From Isoetes taiwanensis (Eukaryota; Streptophyta; Lycopodiopsida; Isoetales; Isoetaceae): 64,000 nucleotides of DNA. Under the pieces are notes generated by a model. The model was not told where the DNA came from. It ran no database searches and saw nothing but the letters and a program-made list of their open reading frames with translations. Of this stretch, positions 1 through 12,770 are shown in pieces. The DNA lies in assembly GCA_021234155.1 (NCBI GenBank), contig JAJEKV010000066.1, positions 2,158,128 to 2,222,127 on the forward strand, given 5' to 3'. A program made the position numbers and the translations under genes. The number at the start of each line of letters is the position of its first letter. Position 1 is the first letter of the stretch.

Positions 1-111
1 CATGTATTGTTCAATAGAAAAAGGATCTGCCGGATCCACTGCAATGATGGTAATGAAGCAAGAACTTCTTTGAGAAGGTCAACCCCTGGCAAAGAATATT
101 CGATATATTTG
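1..111 (-). mobile_element. Left flank of nested element; probable continuation of the outer LTR retrotransposon
   Basis: This short stretch lies outside the left LTR that starts at 112. It ends in ATTTG, the same five bases found just right of the partner LTR at 12766-12770, so it was probably joined to the sequence at 12771 before the insertion. That would make it a piece of the outer minus-strand element whose gag lies at 12771-14900. No domain is readable in so short a piece. Confidence 0.35.
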
Positions 112-1529
112 TGTGACGCTTCTGTAATATATACTACCCTCTGACGAGCATACGGACTTTCCTCCTGGCGACATCATCTCACTGCGAGCAGTCTCCATTC
201 GTCACCATCACGAACAGTTCAAGAAGGACATGGTCATTCATACTTTTCTCAATATCTCATATGAATATACAAGTTAAGACACAAAGACGTGGATTAAGAT
301 AGCACATCCATCCAAACACCAAACCAGACAGATCTAATCCTAAGAAAACACCCAAACCCTGTGGCTCACCCAGACTCCCGTGGGATCGTCCACCACCGGG
401 CCTCAAGAGACCGCAGACCGAGTCTCCTGGCATGGCGCTGGGTCATGAGAACATCGCTAGGGTTGTCCACTCCATCCGCCCCCTTCCGCAGATATTGACC
501 CATGCTATGGCTTGCCATACTCTTCCTGGAGACGCACTCGTGGCATCACCGAGCTCACCTGTGTCTATGACGCCTGTCCGATGAGGCAGTGCCCAGAGGC
601 GCCCCTTCCGTAATCACAAAGGGTTCCATGCGGGTGAGCTAGAGAACACGCATGATCAGCGACCTCAGACCCCACCCGGCTCTACTCACCCAACTACTCA
701 GTGCAGTCTCACACTGATCACACCACTACACCCAGAGTGTCAACTGGCCCGCCTCAACGTGACCCCAGGCTTATCAGTTTGTGCCCACTATAGGAGTTCT
801 GTGAGCCTTATGCCCATGCAGACCCCACCCCCTGCGTCACATCAGGTTCCTCGTTCGTGCTGTTTACCAGCATCTAGGACCCGTGGCCTTTTATCTTAAT
901 GGAATCACAGCGCCATTCAGAGCATACCACATACACCTGGCTCAGCCCTACCCCCCGTGAATCCCCCCGCTTCTGTGAGCTTCATGTTCAAGAATTAACC
1001 ATTCAAGAGGCATCCTAACTTGAATATAAAGAGAACTTGCTCTCAGGCCAAACGGTGCTGGCTTTAAGATCAAATCAAAAAGAACAGAAAGACTTCGACA
1101 ACTAAGGACCGAATCATGACACCACCTGAATTCCGCTGACTCATCTCCCATGGGGCGCCCATCTCCTCGGCTATGAAGATCTCCACTGTGGCTTCACAGA
1201 CGCATCGTATATGCCTCTGTACATGTCGCCTCCCGCCTCACCACTGAGTCAATCCTGTGGATAGGGGTCAAGTTGGCATCCAACTTGGCAATCCCCATGC
1301 TGCCTAATCGATTAAAGTGGCTTTCCTGTCTGTAATTATCCTACTCTAGGTTATAGGTTATTATTAATAATGTGTTAAATTAGCATAGCTAATTTAATCC
1401 TTTGTAAGGTAACCCCCAGTTGCAATTAAGTTCCTATACCCCATGGTAGTGCATCTTTTAGGAGTGACGGTTGTATTTGTATCCGTGTCCCGTGAGTAGT
1501 AGACCCAGATAAAACATGTGGAAGTCACA
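112..1529 (-). repeat. 3' LTR of the 112-12765 element
   Basis: The repeat begins TGTGACG and ends in a decayed form of the CGTCACA end seen intact in the related solo LTR at 35113-36440. Its interior aligns with 11209-12765: shared blocks include a CTAAGAAAACACCCAAACCC stretch near 345, a GGTTGTCCACTCCATCCGCC stretch near 463, and an AT-rich block around 1352-1400. The polypurine tract lies just beyond position 1529, so this copy is the 3' LTR of a minus-strand element. Confidence 0.7.
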
Positions 1530-1543
1530 TTCTCCCTCCTTAA
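1530..1543 (-). promoter_or_regulatory. Polypurine tract of the Ty3/gypsy element
   Basis: Read on the minus strand, this is AAGGAGGGAGAA directly followed by the LTR start TGTGAC. A purine run touching the 3' LTR is the plus-strand primer of LTR retrotransposons, and its side fixes the orientation of the element as minus. Confidence 0.65.
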
Positions 1544-2079
1544 AAAATAATGTCATTCCTCAAAGATTAGGGTTAGCTAATTGAATACATATACGTAGTT
1601 AACGAATTAGGAGAATGAAGTTAAGAATATAACATTAATACGTTGAGATTATAGTAATTTGGACTAATGTTATTAGTTAAAATATCAAAGTACAAGCACC
1701 GGGGTGCTTCGGCTACAAACTTATGATCAAAGGAGTTTAGGACTAGTCCCATTGAAAAACATTCCGACAACAAAAATTCATACATGTAGACAAAAGCACA
1801 CGGGACAAGTTGGGTCATCGGCAACCCTCTGTACAATGCGGTGGCGACTTGTTCATTGGCCCTGCCACACAACCATACCCGTAGGTTAATAGTATGATTA
1901 GTTGTGTGGTTGCGGGGACCACCAGAAATAAAAAGAAAAAAATATCTAGAAGGAATCTATCATGTGTGCGACTTTGCAATTCCTCTTATAGTTTTAAAGC
2001 TAACGCAATCTATTTACTAGATGCCTTCCTAGCAATTGGCGGTCATGTCAACATCAACAATACACCCGCGTCCAGGTTA

Positions 2080-3480
2080 TCAAGGTGATCTCATCATCTA
2101 TACCATCATATACGGCGCGCTCACCCCTCTAAACATGATTCTGCCAATCGCCTCAGCTACCGCCGGAGCGGGTTGATAGCATCGCTGATGCAGCGGCCTT
2201 GAGACTCGCATGAAGTCCGATAGTTTCAAGGTCTATCTTCACTGTAGCATCTTCAACTGCAAGTGCTTCCACTTGGACCAAGTATTGCAAGACGTAGTCC
2301 TTCGTCTGCTTAAAATTGACTGCATGGTTTCATCAGTCGCTCACTATTTCTAGGAGGGTAGTATCCAAAACCTCCGATCAGGGTGTGTTGCTCAAGACCC
2401 ACGTGAAAGACCTTTGTGGATCTCAAGCGTGTCCAAGCGACATGCTTGTTCTCCCACACGCTCAAGAATCCCTAATGGCCTGCACCTCATCCGGTGCTAC
2501 AACTTCATAGCTACCACCTGGCTTGTTTTACTTCGGATTTTAAGCCAAACCACCACCCTAGATTTGGGTCTGTTGTCCAGACTCTTCTCGATTTACTACG
2601 TATGCCTAACAAGTAACCCCCCGAATCTCTTTCCACCAAGGCTCGTATTTAAGGAGTTGTTGAGAGACTCACTTAGAAATGTGGATTGCCATGTGTCCGG
2701 AGCAAGACACTGATAGCTATAATTTATCATGAAAGAGACATTCTAGAAGACTCTCGCTTATGCATCACAGTAAATCACTGGCATAATCCGCTATCAGGAT
2801 CAAGCATCGAGCACATAGCTTCTTTACATATCTTCGATAATGATTATCGCCTCTGGTTTAACATCTGAGATGGTAGGCTGTACCATGGCAAGTCAACCGA
2901 TGGTGGCGGCGAAATCCTTCCGTAATGCACCGATGTGCCCGAAGATCCCTATCCGATACAATTACTCTCGCATCCCGCGTAACCTGAAAATTTCCTTTTG
3001 CAAAGAGCAAGGCGGTACGGTATGCACTGGTGCGACATGGGCAGAAGTGACATTCGAATGGTTTTAACCACGACCATTAAGGCATCATACCGCTTAGAGT
3101 CGTGGGGAAGCCCCACAATGAAATCCATGGTTATGACTTCCCCACTTGGATTGGGCACATCCAAAGGTTGCAACTCCCGAAACTCTTAATTGCTTTCCTT
3201 GGTTTGTCGACAAACCGGATTAACATTTGATGTACCTAGCAATATCCTTCTTCATGGAAGGCCAAAAATAGGCTGGGCCGGATCTTAAAAGTAAGTTTTC
3301 ATAAACCCATATGTCCTGCCTATAGGGTCATTTGTGTAATGTCATGGAGAATCAACTTTACGCACCCCTAAGTCAGCTGAACACACACAACTTATCTTTT
3401 TAATATAATAAATTGCCCTCCTTCTTATATGAGCGAGATGGCACAGTTCTACTCTATCATCTGGGCTTCCTTGCAAGCTT
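2080..3480 (-). pseudogene. Ty3/gypsy integrase, decayed
   Basis: The integrase would insert reverse-transcribed element DNA into the genome. On the minus strand, 3173-2949 reads LQPLDVPNPSGEVITMDFIV then GLPHDSKRYDAL, matching the start of the Ty3/gypsy integrase catalytic core, whose first Asp is the D of MDF. Further on, around 2985-2880, the core block VIVSDRD and a STAYH-like GTAYH remain, in a shifted frame. Near 2330-2200 a string resembling the C-terminal EDATW...LET segment is visible. Many stops and frameshifts show that it makes no protein. It lies between RNase H remnants and the 3' LTR, in the standard order. Confidence 0.7.
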
Positions 3481-3639
3481 TCCCAAATATTCACATTAAA
3501 GGGATGCGTGACCAAGGGTCTGTTCTATTTGCTTCCCAAACTCATCAGGTGTGGAAATGGCATTACAATGGGTGCGTGGTTATGAAGGATGGCGTGACAA
3601 AGCATCCGTGAACTACATTTGCTTCCTGGTTTTATATAC

Positions 3640-5330
3640 AATCTAGAAGTCATATTCCTCGAGGAATTCCATCCATCTGCTTATGAGATTCAGATTTGGG
3701 TGGATAAATAATTCGAGACTGATGATCCGTGAGATTCAAATTAAATCTTCTACCAAGAAGGTAGTGTCTCCAAATACGGAGAGCAACCTAAATAAGCACC
3801 AAACAATTCTCGGTCATGGGTAGGGTATGCATTTGCGTGCATCGTTCATCTTCTTTGAATCGTAAGCTTAACAACTCTTTCCTCGCATTAGAACTCCACC
3901 CAAGAGCTATCTTACTATAGCGTGGGGTACTCTTGATTATCCTTTTGTGATCGGGCAAGGTAGGGCCCAGTGCAAAGATGTTAAGGCATCTTTGAGCTGA
4001 AAGCCCGACTTGGACTTTTGTTTTCCAATGTTCCATCAATCCTTTACTTTTCATGCCTTGTGAGATTAGTAAGAGGTCGCGGCAATTGTTGCAAAATCCT
4101 TAACAAATTTCCGATATCCCGAGGTCCCAAGAAACTCAGGACCTCACAAACATTGGCGGAATGGGCCAATCTTTCTTTTCTATCTTAGCCGGTCGTAGCA
4201 ATTCCTTCTGGCGAGATAATGTGTCCCCAAATAGTCTACCCTGAGTGGCGTAACTTGCATTTAGAGAATCCTACAAGAGCTGATGGCGCCTTAGCTTTGC
4301 AAAAGCTAATGAAGATGTTGTTCATGTTGCTGCAAGGTTTTCTTGTAGAGAGAATGTCATCAAAGAAAATGACAACAAAGTCATCCAAGTATTGGCGGAA
4401 GATGTCATTCGCCACCGCATAAACGTTGCGGGGCGTTAGTCAATCAAAGGCATGACGGTGAATTCATGGCCTATTACTCAGAGTCTAAAAGGCACTTATG
4501 GATGTCCTCTTCCTTAATCCTCATCGATGGTACTTTAACGCAAATCAATCTTTTTGAGAAATATTTGCTCCTTGTAAGCTGGTCCATAAGATCATCTCGC
4601 CTAGCAAAGTATAGCGATTCTTGATGGTATGCTTATTGGAGTTTACTGTCGTACACATCCTTAAGGGGCCATCTTTCTTCTTGAAAAAGAATAGGAGCGC
4701 CAAATGGTGAAACACTAGGGTAGAATAAACCCCAAAATTCATTAACTCTTGTAGTCTGTTTCTTAAGCTCGCTAACTCAGGAGGGACTCATTGATCTGAG
4801 GGCTTTCTCGGTAGGCTTAGTACCGGTTCAAGAGTTATCTCACATTCCACCCCTAAAAGGAGGAAGCACATTGGATCTCATCCGGAAAAAGATCGCTAAA
4901 TTCTAGAAGAAGGGTAGCAATGTCAGATGGTAGCTGTCCCGATTACTTGTTAGCTGTTGTTTGTCCGAAACTCAATGGAAGCAAGTTTAATGAGACAAAA
5001 GAAGTTCATTCTAGCGTATAAGATAGCTTTTCTTTATTGACACATTGTCAGAGAAGTGGTGTAATGAATCACCTTTTATTGTCACACGGCTCCATTAGCT
5101 GCTGCTGAAGGTGACCTCTCCGTTTCTCACGAAATTATGTGGGCCCTAAAGCAGACGCTAAAAACTCCATTCCCACAATAAGATCATATTTGCCCAATGT
5201 CCATTAACTTTCGGCACCCCTAGGCAAATGGGTACTTGCAGCTGTATTTTGGATTATCACAGTGGCCATGAGGATCTTCACAGCTAGCTAATGTGAAGCA
5301 GTTTAGGCCTGATCTCAATATTTCAGTACC
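3640..5330 (-). pseudogene. Ty3/gypsy reverse transcriptase and RNase H, decayed
   Basis: The reverse transcriptase and RNase H would copy element RNA into DNA. On the minus strand, 4742-4545 reads KKKDGPLRMC then NKHTIKNRYTLL, the fingers region of Ty3/gypsy reverse transcriptase. It is followed in broken frames by KKIDLR, HEFTVMPL and a WGHIISPEG string, all family blocks. The connection and RNase H parts follow at about 4140-3640 (FLGTSGYRKFVKDFATIA, then LGGVLM and a decayed catalytic region). A GVECEITLEP string just upstream (near 4850) marks the usual protease-RT linker. No clear protease active site was found. The region is full of stops. Confidence 0.68.
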
Positions 5331-5399
5331 GCAAGACAGGCCATTCTAGGAGAAGCAAAATTATCATTACTACGAGTGTCCATCAAAAATTATGAAGGG

Positions 5400-6500
5400 C
5401 TTATCTCTACTTGGCCCTATTGGAAATAGCAGTGACTTTTCGGTGTTGCACATTTCTATAGCGGCAAGAATATGAGGCGCACCATGAATGTACTCGGGGG
5501 CTTCGTCTTCGCATGACAAAGATTGGACTCAAATCTTCCCAATCCAGGTCGGCCATGGCCAGTTGAGCGTCTGGCGTGTCACCCGGACAGTGCATGAAAT
5601 TATCCGGGCCTCATGCTGCCGGTAGCATGCCTTATCCGTGAGCTGTTCTCACAGCACTCTTTAGGAATGAATTTGTAGGCCGAATTTCCTTGCGGCATTG
5701 TGCAGCATCCGGCGTCTTTGAAAAGCAGCTTTCTTCTCGGCGTCCATAAGAATTGTCTTTGAGGGCCGGACTTGGCGGAGCAGGGTTTTGCTTAAGGTGT
5801 GGGCGGCCAGGTGGGCTGAGTAGAAAGCAGTGGATCTGGCTCGCCAGGCGTGTCTTCCTCTAGGCTTAATGCCTTAGCTTCGCCTGCGCTGCTGACTTTG
5901 GGTGATAGCCTTGACCATTAGTTTTAATAGATGGAATACAGCCCTTCCAATGTAGCCCTCTTGCTCTTTTCTCATTCATTCTGGCACATACAACCTCAGC
6001 GCATGAATTACGTGGGTGTAGGCACACGGACATGCCCATACGTTTAACTTTGTAGAAGATGCGAGATACATTTGGCATTTTGTGGGCGGCGAGGGCGTAA
6101 TGCGATTTAAAAGCTTAGCAAACTTCTGAACTTGCATGCTCCTATCCAAGTGTTTAGCTCACGTAACCCCTTCCACCAAATCTGAGGCAGCTCCGTGCGG
6201 AAGGGTTAGGTGGTAGCGACCTTCCACAATATCTTTCTGCTGTCATTCCATAGGACTTCGAATTCCTTCATTTAAGTCAACCAAGATTCGCATTCAAGCC
6301 TCCTCTGGATTTCCCATCAAAGGCCGGAGCCAACCAGGTTCTTCCATATATACTAGTGATGAAACGTATCAGCGGTTTTTTAGGTATTCCTTATCCTTAC
6401 GCCTTGAATGGTCCTATTGTCGATGCGAGGACCAGAAGAACCGAGGAAGTGGTTGGAAATGTGAGGAAGCGCTATCCTTAGAGGAACCGATGGCGGCTTA
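5400..6500 (-). pseudogene. Possible gag remnant of the Ty3/gypsy element
   Basis: On the minus strand, 6078-5866 reads a string with EKRAR followed by about 30 residues ending in GYHPKS. This resembles the central gag capsid region of plant Ty3/gypsy elements, where an ExxRRF-like block is followed by a hydrophobic stretch. It lies just upstream of the RT remnants, where gag belongs. No zinc knuckle could be confirmed. Frames are broken, so this is inferred from weak similarity and position. Confidence 0.4.
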
Positions 6501-6989
6501 GCATGAGGTCCTCCACCTAAATGCAGTGCAGGGGCCTTCACGGGGAGGAGATGGGCATTTGTCTTGAGGTGAGACTCAATGGTGTGTGAGGTAATTCAGT
6601 CCGTCCTCAAAGTATGGGGCGGTGTGTATTGGTATGCAACACATAAGCCTGTAACTTCGCCGAGAGTTGCCTTTTCATTAATATCAATTCTGTTGAGGGG
6701 TGAGCCTCTTTGGCGTTGGAGGTGTTTACCAAGCGTTCACAGCATTGCGATCTATAGGAGTCATTCATGAATATATAGTGATTTACATTAATGTGCAATC
6801 CTTTTTAAGTTAATTGAACAAAAGTATATACAAGCGAAGACAATATTTGTATTTCATTCAAGTTGATTATAACAGCGGGTTGATTGATACATGGATTGAG
6901 ACAAAAGTAGGTATGATACAATGGGAGCTTTTAAAATTCTCTTTTTGGCACACTGGCGTAACCCACGTGAACGTAAAAACACGCGGAAG

Positions 6990-9900
6990 AGACCAAGCCT
7001 AGGGGTTGGCGAAGGGGTACTGAGATCGCGTGGCGAGGTACTCTCCGTCTGACTCGGGCGAGTTTATAAGCGTGCCGAGGCTTGGACAATGATTGCTTGG
7101 TACTCCCATGTTGGGCTGATAATCGGAAGGTTAAAGAGCCTTATCGCATACAAAAAAAGAGTTGCCAAAGATGGTCGTTGGCGTCCTCAAAAGCTTAGTG
7201 CAGTCGGTCATATTCAATAGTCCAGTGCGACCGGGGGTCATCTTCAGATCCTCGGCTTTCGATCCCTAAGGATGTTAACTATCTCAGCCCTTTGTCGGGG
7301 TCATATAGAGTTCCCCCGGTGGCGGTGGTTGGGTTTCATAGCCTTCCTCCCACTCACGGATATTCACCATATCTCTACGGCCATAGTCCAGTGCGGCGGC
7401 GGGATCGTCCCTCCTAACCATGTCGGTGATTCTTTCCCTCATACCCCAAATGGTTTCCTGCAACATAGTTGGAATGAATAGAGAACATTTTGTAATTCCA
7501 CTATACCCTAAACTTTAAATGCTTTGGAAGAGGATGTCATAAAAAAACAATTTAGTTATACTCATCAAGAAAAAACTTTGTATTTAATAAGTAGATAAGG
7601 TACACACATTTTTCAATATGGTTTAAACAATTGCCAATCCCAAAATCTCATAACTACATGTGTATATATATATACATAACAAAATTTATATAGCACCCTT
7701 AGTTAGAACTAGGCCCCTGCCTCTTTATCCTTAGCCCACCGGAGGTGGTGGAGGTGGGTGTCACAGCGAGCTACCCTGGGGTCCCCGGTGGCGGCGCAGC
7801 GGATGCAACCTCGGTGGATAGGCAGCGGCCAATGGGGCTGCCGTGAGGGCTTCATGCCCATCCAAAGCAATATCACGGCCCAAGGGCGTGGGGCAAGATC
7901 CCGTCAAATGCAGTACATCATAAGCGTCACGATAGGGAAGCTTCTTGTGGCGGCCGAGTGTAGAAAGTGCCGAGGAGGGCCCACCATGAAGCTTAGGCCC
8001 TACGGCCTAAATCCGGGCTATGAAGAGAACCTGCCCGTATTTGAAGGCCGACAAAAGCGGGTGAGGTGGTTACCCGGCACCTTCCCTTCTTGCGGAGTTT
8101 CAGATCGTGACTTCCTTATCCAAGTCCATGGGGACTTCTTCCTCCTTGAGCTCACATTTGCTCCTCCCTTCTTATCTTGGGGTTATGATATAAATCTTCA
8201 CCCTCATCCGAGTCGGAGGGAACCTCAACCATATTGATGTTTGGGGACGTGAGGTCCCATAGCCCGGAAGGCATCCAGTGCAAAGGCAGGCACGGTTTCT
8301 GCATCTGCCCAAGTCCCGAAGATGTGGCCAGAGTCTCCGCCAGGCTCCTAGGGTCTCCGGCAGGCTAGAAGCTGGTGGTGCACCTCCGGCTTCGGTAAGA
8401 AGTGAAGTCGATGAAAATCATCCATACAATACTCCGCTTAAGCTCATAAAGTACATGGTCTTTGCGGCTTGCGGTCTAAATCCGACCACCAATGTGATAG
8501 CGTCGGATAATATCATCCAAGAGTATTTTCACCTCGCAGGTGATAAATAAGCGGAAGGGGCCGATCCTAACCCTGACAAGCCTATAGATTGGTGGTAGCG
8601 ATGGTAGCTCCTGCGCGCTAGCTCTTTGCGGGCAAAATTAAGCCCATTCCTGCCAATAACGTCATCCCCCTCTCGGAGGAGATTACGGCGGCTGCCCTTC
8701 TACACGCGGCAAGGTTTCATCCTCAGCGTGTTGGTCCATGAGGATGGCTAGAGCAAAGTAGCTTCGGATCTTGCTGCCCACGCCCCACTTGGGAGTGTTT
8801 ACCCCATCGGAGTTTCCCCTTCAAGGCGTCATAAGCATGTGTCCCCGCCCTAGCATCTGTAGAACTATCTCCCCTCTCCAAATACAAGTGGGGAGGATCC
8901 TAGAAGGAATACCGCAGAGGCATTTCCTCCATGTAAAAGTCAAGGAATCCGGCATAGTCAGGATGCATTTTGCGTAACAAGGGATCTGTCGTTGGCATAG
9001 CAAAGGCTGCAGCCGGTCGAAGGGAACCTGTGGATCCCATTTTCTCTCCATCAAGGTACCGGTGACAAGGTGCATGTCATGGGCTAGAAGGGAGGAGAAA
9101 AAAAGCGTTTAAAATAACCCCTCTGATCCCTTTTAAACCCTCTTAATAAAATTTGATGTCACATTTTTTTTAAATTTAACATAGAAAAAACATTAAACTT
9201 TTAATTCAAAATAAAAGCTTCTTTATTAGTATCACAAAAAAAATATGTACAAATCACGGATCCCATAAGTAAGCTAAGAGTTGCTCCCCGTATCCTACGG
9301 TGAGGGGCTAAATCCTTAGGCATTATGGTGAAACCCTCTTTGCGTGGATAGGCGCCAAAGGTTGGCGTCACCAAAAGTGCTGCCAAGCAGGCTTCATGAC
9401 CTCTTGGGCGTAAAAGTACAAAGGTGCGGAAGCGGGATCGGTCTTAAATTAATGCGATCTCCATTACCGACCTCACGGAAAACGACTTTACGTCCGGAAG
9501 GTCCGTGGACTTCTGAAATTTCTTGGATCTCCATGATGCCCCGCGATGCCAGGGTTGGAACCGATGAGGCCAGCTGCGGCGAATACGGCGATGTTGGCAC
9601 GTCTTGGCCCGATAGGCGGAGTTTATCCACTCTCTGCTGCCTCCGTCCGGGAGTTGGTCTTCTTCCCAAAAGCCCAGAGCGGTCTTTAACTATCGCATAT
9701 TGTTGCGGTATGAACGCTCCTTCCTTCCAGACTTAGATTGGGATCTCGTGGGTTTTGGGTTCGAGCCACTCCGGATGCACCTCTCCTGGTCCGTGATCTT
9801 GTCGGTCCGGCTCACTCACCTTAGCCTCACCAGCTCTTCAGAGCTCCTCATGAGTCTTCTTGGATCTGGACCAAAAGAACGCGACGCCGCGGCCCGTTAA

Positions 9901-11000
9901 GTTAAGCGTGATGCGTTGTGGCCGCCGGGGCCTATATCTATAAGACCGTTCGTAGAATAGTCTATCGCGTCTGTCGGGGATTTCTCCCCCCATACAAAAT
10001 TGTTGAACCCTCATGCCATTGAATGGGAATCTCAATAGCTCTTTACGCCATGATGGCCGGCCAAACGTCTCCGTCTGGAACACTCCCTACCGAGAACAAC
10101 GTGACCTTCTGACCAGCTCCAATCCCAGGGGTGGGCCCGTCTTCACTGGCAGAAACCCTGTCAAGATTGCATTTCCGTCGACATCTTCCTCCTCCGTATG
10201 GCCTTCTGTTCGGGAGGATAAAATTTGATGAGCATCATCACCATATCAGGATTGCTCAACAAGGGTATAGGGGAGAGCTGGCGAGGGTTCGCCGGATGAG
10301 GATGGCTCGGAAGTGATAGGCGGGATATGGAATCCTATCATTGTTCTCAAACCTATTGACAGCTCATCCAACAAGATGTCGATGAATTTTGGAGTCAAGA
10401 GCTGGCGCTTAGCAATCATGGCGTAGATCTCAATGATGCTCATGGTGGGCCGGGTCCGGAGCTCTTGGTAATAGCCATAGGGAATAGTGAGGCGCCGGCG
10501 GGCCGAGAGGATGGCAGGGGGCTAGGAGCACAAAGCACAAGGGCACAATGTCAAGGTCCCGTCGGGTGGCGATGGCGGAGGGCGGCTCGGCAGGTTGGGC
10601 CCAGCGGAAGCAAAAGCAAATGAAAAATGGTTTGCCCTAAGCGGCCAATTAACTTTTAAAATTTCAAAATTTTTTTCTTATTAACTTAAAAATTTTATTA
10701 TTAAAAAATATCTGGCTAAAACCCGGCGCCACACTCTTTGGCAGTAGATGGCATTATCACGGGTTTCCCTTTTCATTGGGTGTCGTCGAAATCTGGCGGG
10801 CGCCCGAAAGTTGACTTTAGCGGGTCCGTTGACTCGAGAGTCGGCCGGAAGGCGCCGGCGGCATTTGGGCGCTTCTAAAATTTTCGCGACAAAAAGCAGC
10901 GGCGAATTCGTTTTGGGCACGCCCTTGACTATTTTGCACAGGTTATTTGTTTCAAGGTAATTCAAATGCGCCCGATCCAAGGAAACCATCTCCTTTGTCA
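6990..11000. other. GC-rich block of unknown origin inside the Ty3/gypsy element
   Basis: About 4 kb between the gag remnant and the 5' LTR is markedly richer in G and C than the DNA on either side, with AT-rich strips near 7490-7700, 9100-9260 and 10640-10710. Moderately long open stretches occur on both strands (for example 7758-8237 plus, 9344-9736 plus, 9669-9394 minus, 10083-9838 minus), but none matches a family I recognise. It could be 5' untranslated leader, an extra element ORF, or a separate nested transposon. I see no clear terminal repeats. Confidence 0.4.
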
Positions 11001-11189
11001 ATTGAACTACCCAATGACACCGTTAAGCCTCCCATCTTGGCCTCCACTTCAAAGCTACGATTTCTTAACTTAACCTAACACCAAGCCAAACAACAAAGAG
11101 AACTAACGACACGTGACTTAGCCTCCTCTAACTCTGGAGTGCTCACGGTTAGTGTTTGACCCGATGCTATGATTTGAACAACCGAAATC

Positions 11190-11208
11190 CACCGACTCTG
11201 TCTAATAA
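11190..11208 (-). other. Degraded primer-binding-site-like sequence
   Basis: Next to the 5' LTR end, the plus strand reads ACTCTGTCTAATAA followed by TGGACGCTCC. Plant Ty3/gypsy elements often have GCTCTGATACCA here, the complement of the initiator tRNA-Met 3' end. The match is partial and is supported mainly by position. Confidence 0.35.
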
Positions 11209-12765
11209 TGGACGCTCCCGAATATAAGACCCGGGCGATATACAGGGACTTCCCTCCCATGGCGATCATCTCACCTGGCGGGGGGGCCCTCCGTGCAGTT
11301 CCGGACCCATCGATGAAATGAGGCCGAAGAAGGACGAAGGGGTCATTACACCACGCCTTCAATGGGACTCATTAGCGGGAAGCATGAATACAAGGGTTAG
11401 CACACACGAATATACATAAATAACCACCACGAAGGGTGGTACATCCATCCAAAATACCATGCATAAGAATATGCATCTAATCCTAAGAAAACACCCAAAC
11501 CCGAGGGTTCTCCCCGCTCAGACTCTGGGTGGGGATGGCAATTCACTGGGCCTCAAGAGATCAGCAGACCGAGTCTTGGCATGGCATTAGAACATTAGCT
11601 AGGGTTGTCCACTCCATCCGCCCCATACATGCACACTTTGCAGATGGGTCAATTCATGCTATGGCCGCTATAGCCTTGGGAGCAGGGACTCGGGGGCATC
11701 ACCCTCGAGCCTACTCGGGTTCATGGCTTTGGTCGATTAAGGGCGAATTGGGGGGCGTCCCCTTCGAGAATCCACCGGTGGTTTCCATGGGTGAGCTGAG
11801 AATGCGTGCATCAGCGACCCCGCATCCGTGCCGAACTTACTCACCCTAAATCTACTCAAAGTGCATGGTGCTCCACTACGGATCACACCACTACACCCAG
11901 TATCAGACCCATGCAGGCCCTCCAGCGTGACGGCTATCAGGCCCTAGCCCACTATAAGAGTCACCGGGGCCTTGTATGCTCATGCAAGACCCCCACCCCT
12001 CATGTCCCACTGTGTTTTATGCAGTGCTAAGCGGGGCCATAGCATCTAGGATTTGGGTGGGTTCTTGTGCACAAAGCCGCATCTAATGGGAATTTACGAG
12101 GCTATCTAGGAGCATACTACTATACACGGTTGGGGCCTCTACATTAATCCCCGTTTGGAGTCGAGATGAAACAAAAGAATTAACAATCCATTCTTTCGGA
12201 GTAAGAAGCAGGAACTTGGAATATAAAGAGAACTTGTTTGTACAAAACAAGGGTTAGTTTCTATAGTGAATTACAAAAAAGAACAGGAGAAAGAGCCGGA
12301 CACAACCAAGTGTTAACTAGAATTCACATAGCCACCTACCCAGATTGCAGGTGGACTCATTCCCATGTAAACCTCCATCTCTGGCGGTTGAAGATTCATT
12401 TGTGGCTTCAAGATCGGGTATGGCTGGTTCTCTCTGCGGTGGTTGATGGCTCGGCTCCCGGCCTTCCTTGGTCGATCTTGAGTCAATCCAGGGATAGGGG
12501 TCAAAGTTGGCATCCAAGCTTGGCAATCCCCATCTTGCTTAATCGATTGGGGGTGGGCGCCTTCCCATTGGTAATTATCCTAATTTCCTAGGTTATAGGT
12601 TATTATTAATAATGTTAAATTAGCATAGCTAATTTAATCCTTTGTAAGGTAACCCCCTAGGTTGCAATTAAGTTCCCATACCCCCATGGTAGCGTACCTT
12701 TAGGGTGACGTGCTTGTATTTGTACGTGTCCGTATAGTAGACCAAAAAAATCGGGAACGCATCTG
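11209..12765 (-). repeat. 5' LTR of the 112-12765 element
   Basis: This repeat aligns along most of its length with 112-1529, including the shared block at about 12590-12700. It is longer and clearly diverged, and both termini are mutated (about TGGACG at the left). The right flank 12766-12770 is ATTTG, matching 107-111. On the minus strand this is the 5' LTR and would have carried the element promoter, although no intact promoter is evident. Confidence 0.65.
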
Positions 12766-12770
12766 ATTTG

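Larger units (their letters stand above)
112..12765 (-). mobile_element. Full-length degenerate Ty3/gypsy LTR retrotransposon (about 12.65 kb)
   Basis: Two diverged direct repeats of about 1.4-1.55 kb (112-1529 and 11209-12765) bound an internal region with gag, reverse transcriptase, RNase H and integrase remnants on the minus strand in Ty3/gypsy order. A polypurine tract abuts the 3' LTR (left). A degraded primer-binding-like stretch abuts the 5' LTR (right). The five bases outside both ends read ATTTG, as expected for a 5-bp target duplication. All reading frames are riddled with stops and shifts and the two LTRs differ at many positions, so the insertion is old and inactive. The region at 6990-11000 is extra to the usual gag-pol layout. 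The alternative, that the two LTRs belong to separate insertions, is less likely given the matching flanks. Confidence 0.7.

Noticed and set aside
7758-8237. 159-codon open frame on the plus strand as a gene
   Set aside because: It has no recognisable domain, is GC-rich where long chance frames are common, and lies within a decayed retroelement on the opposite strand.
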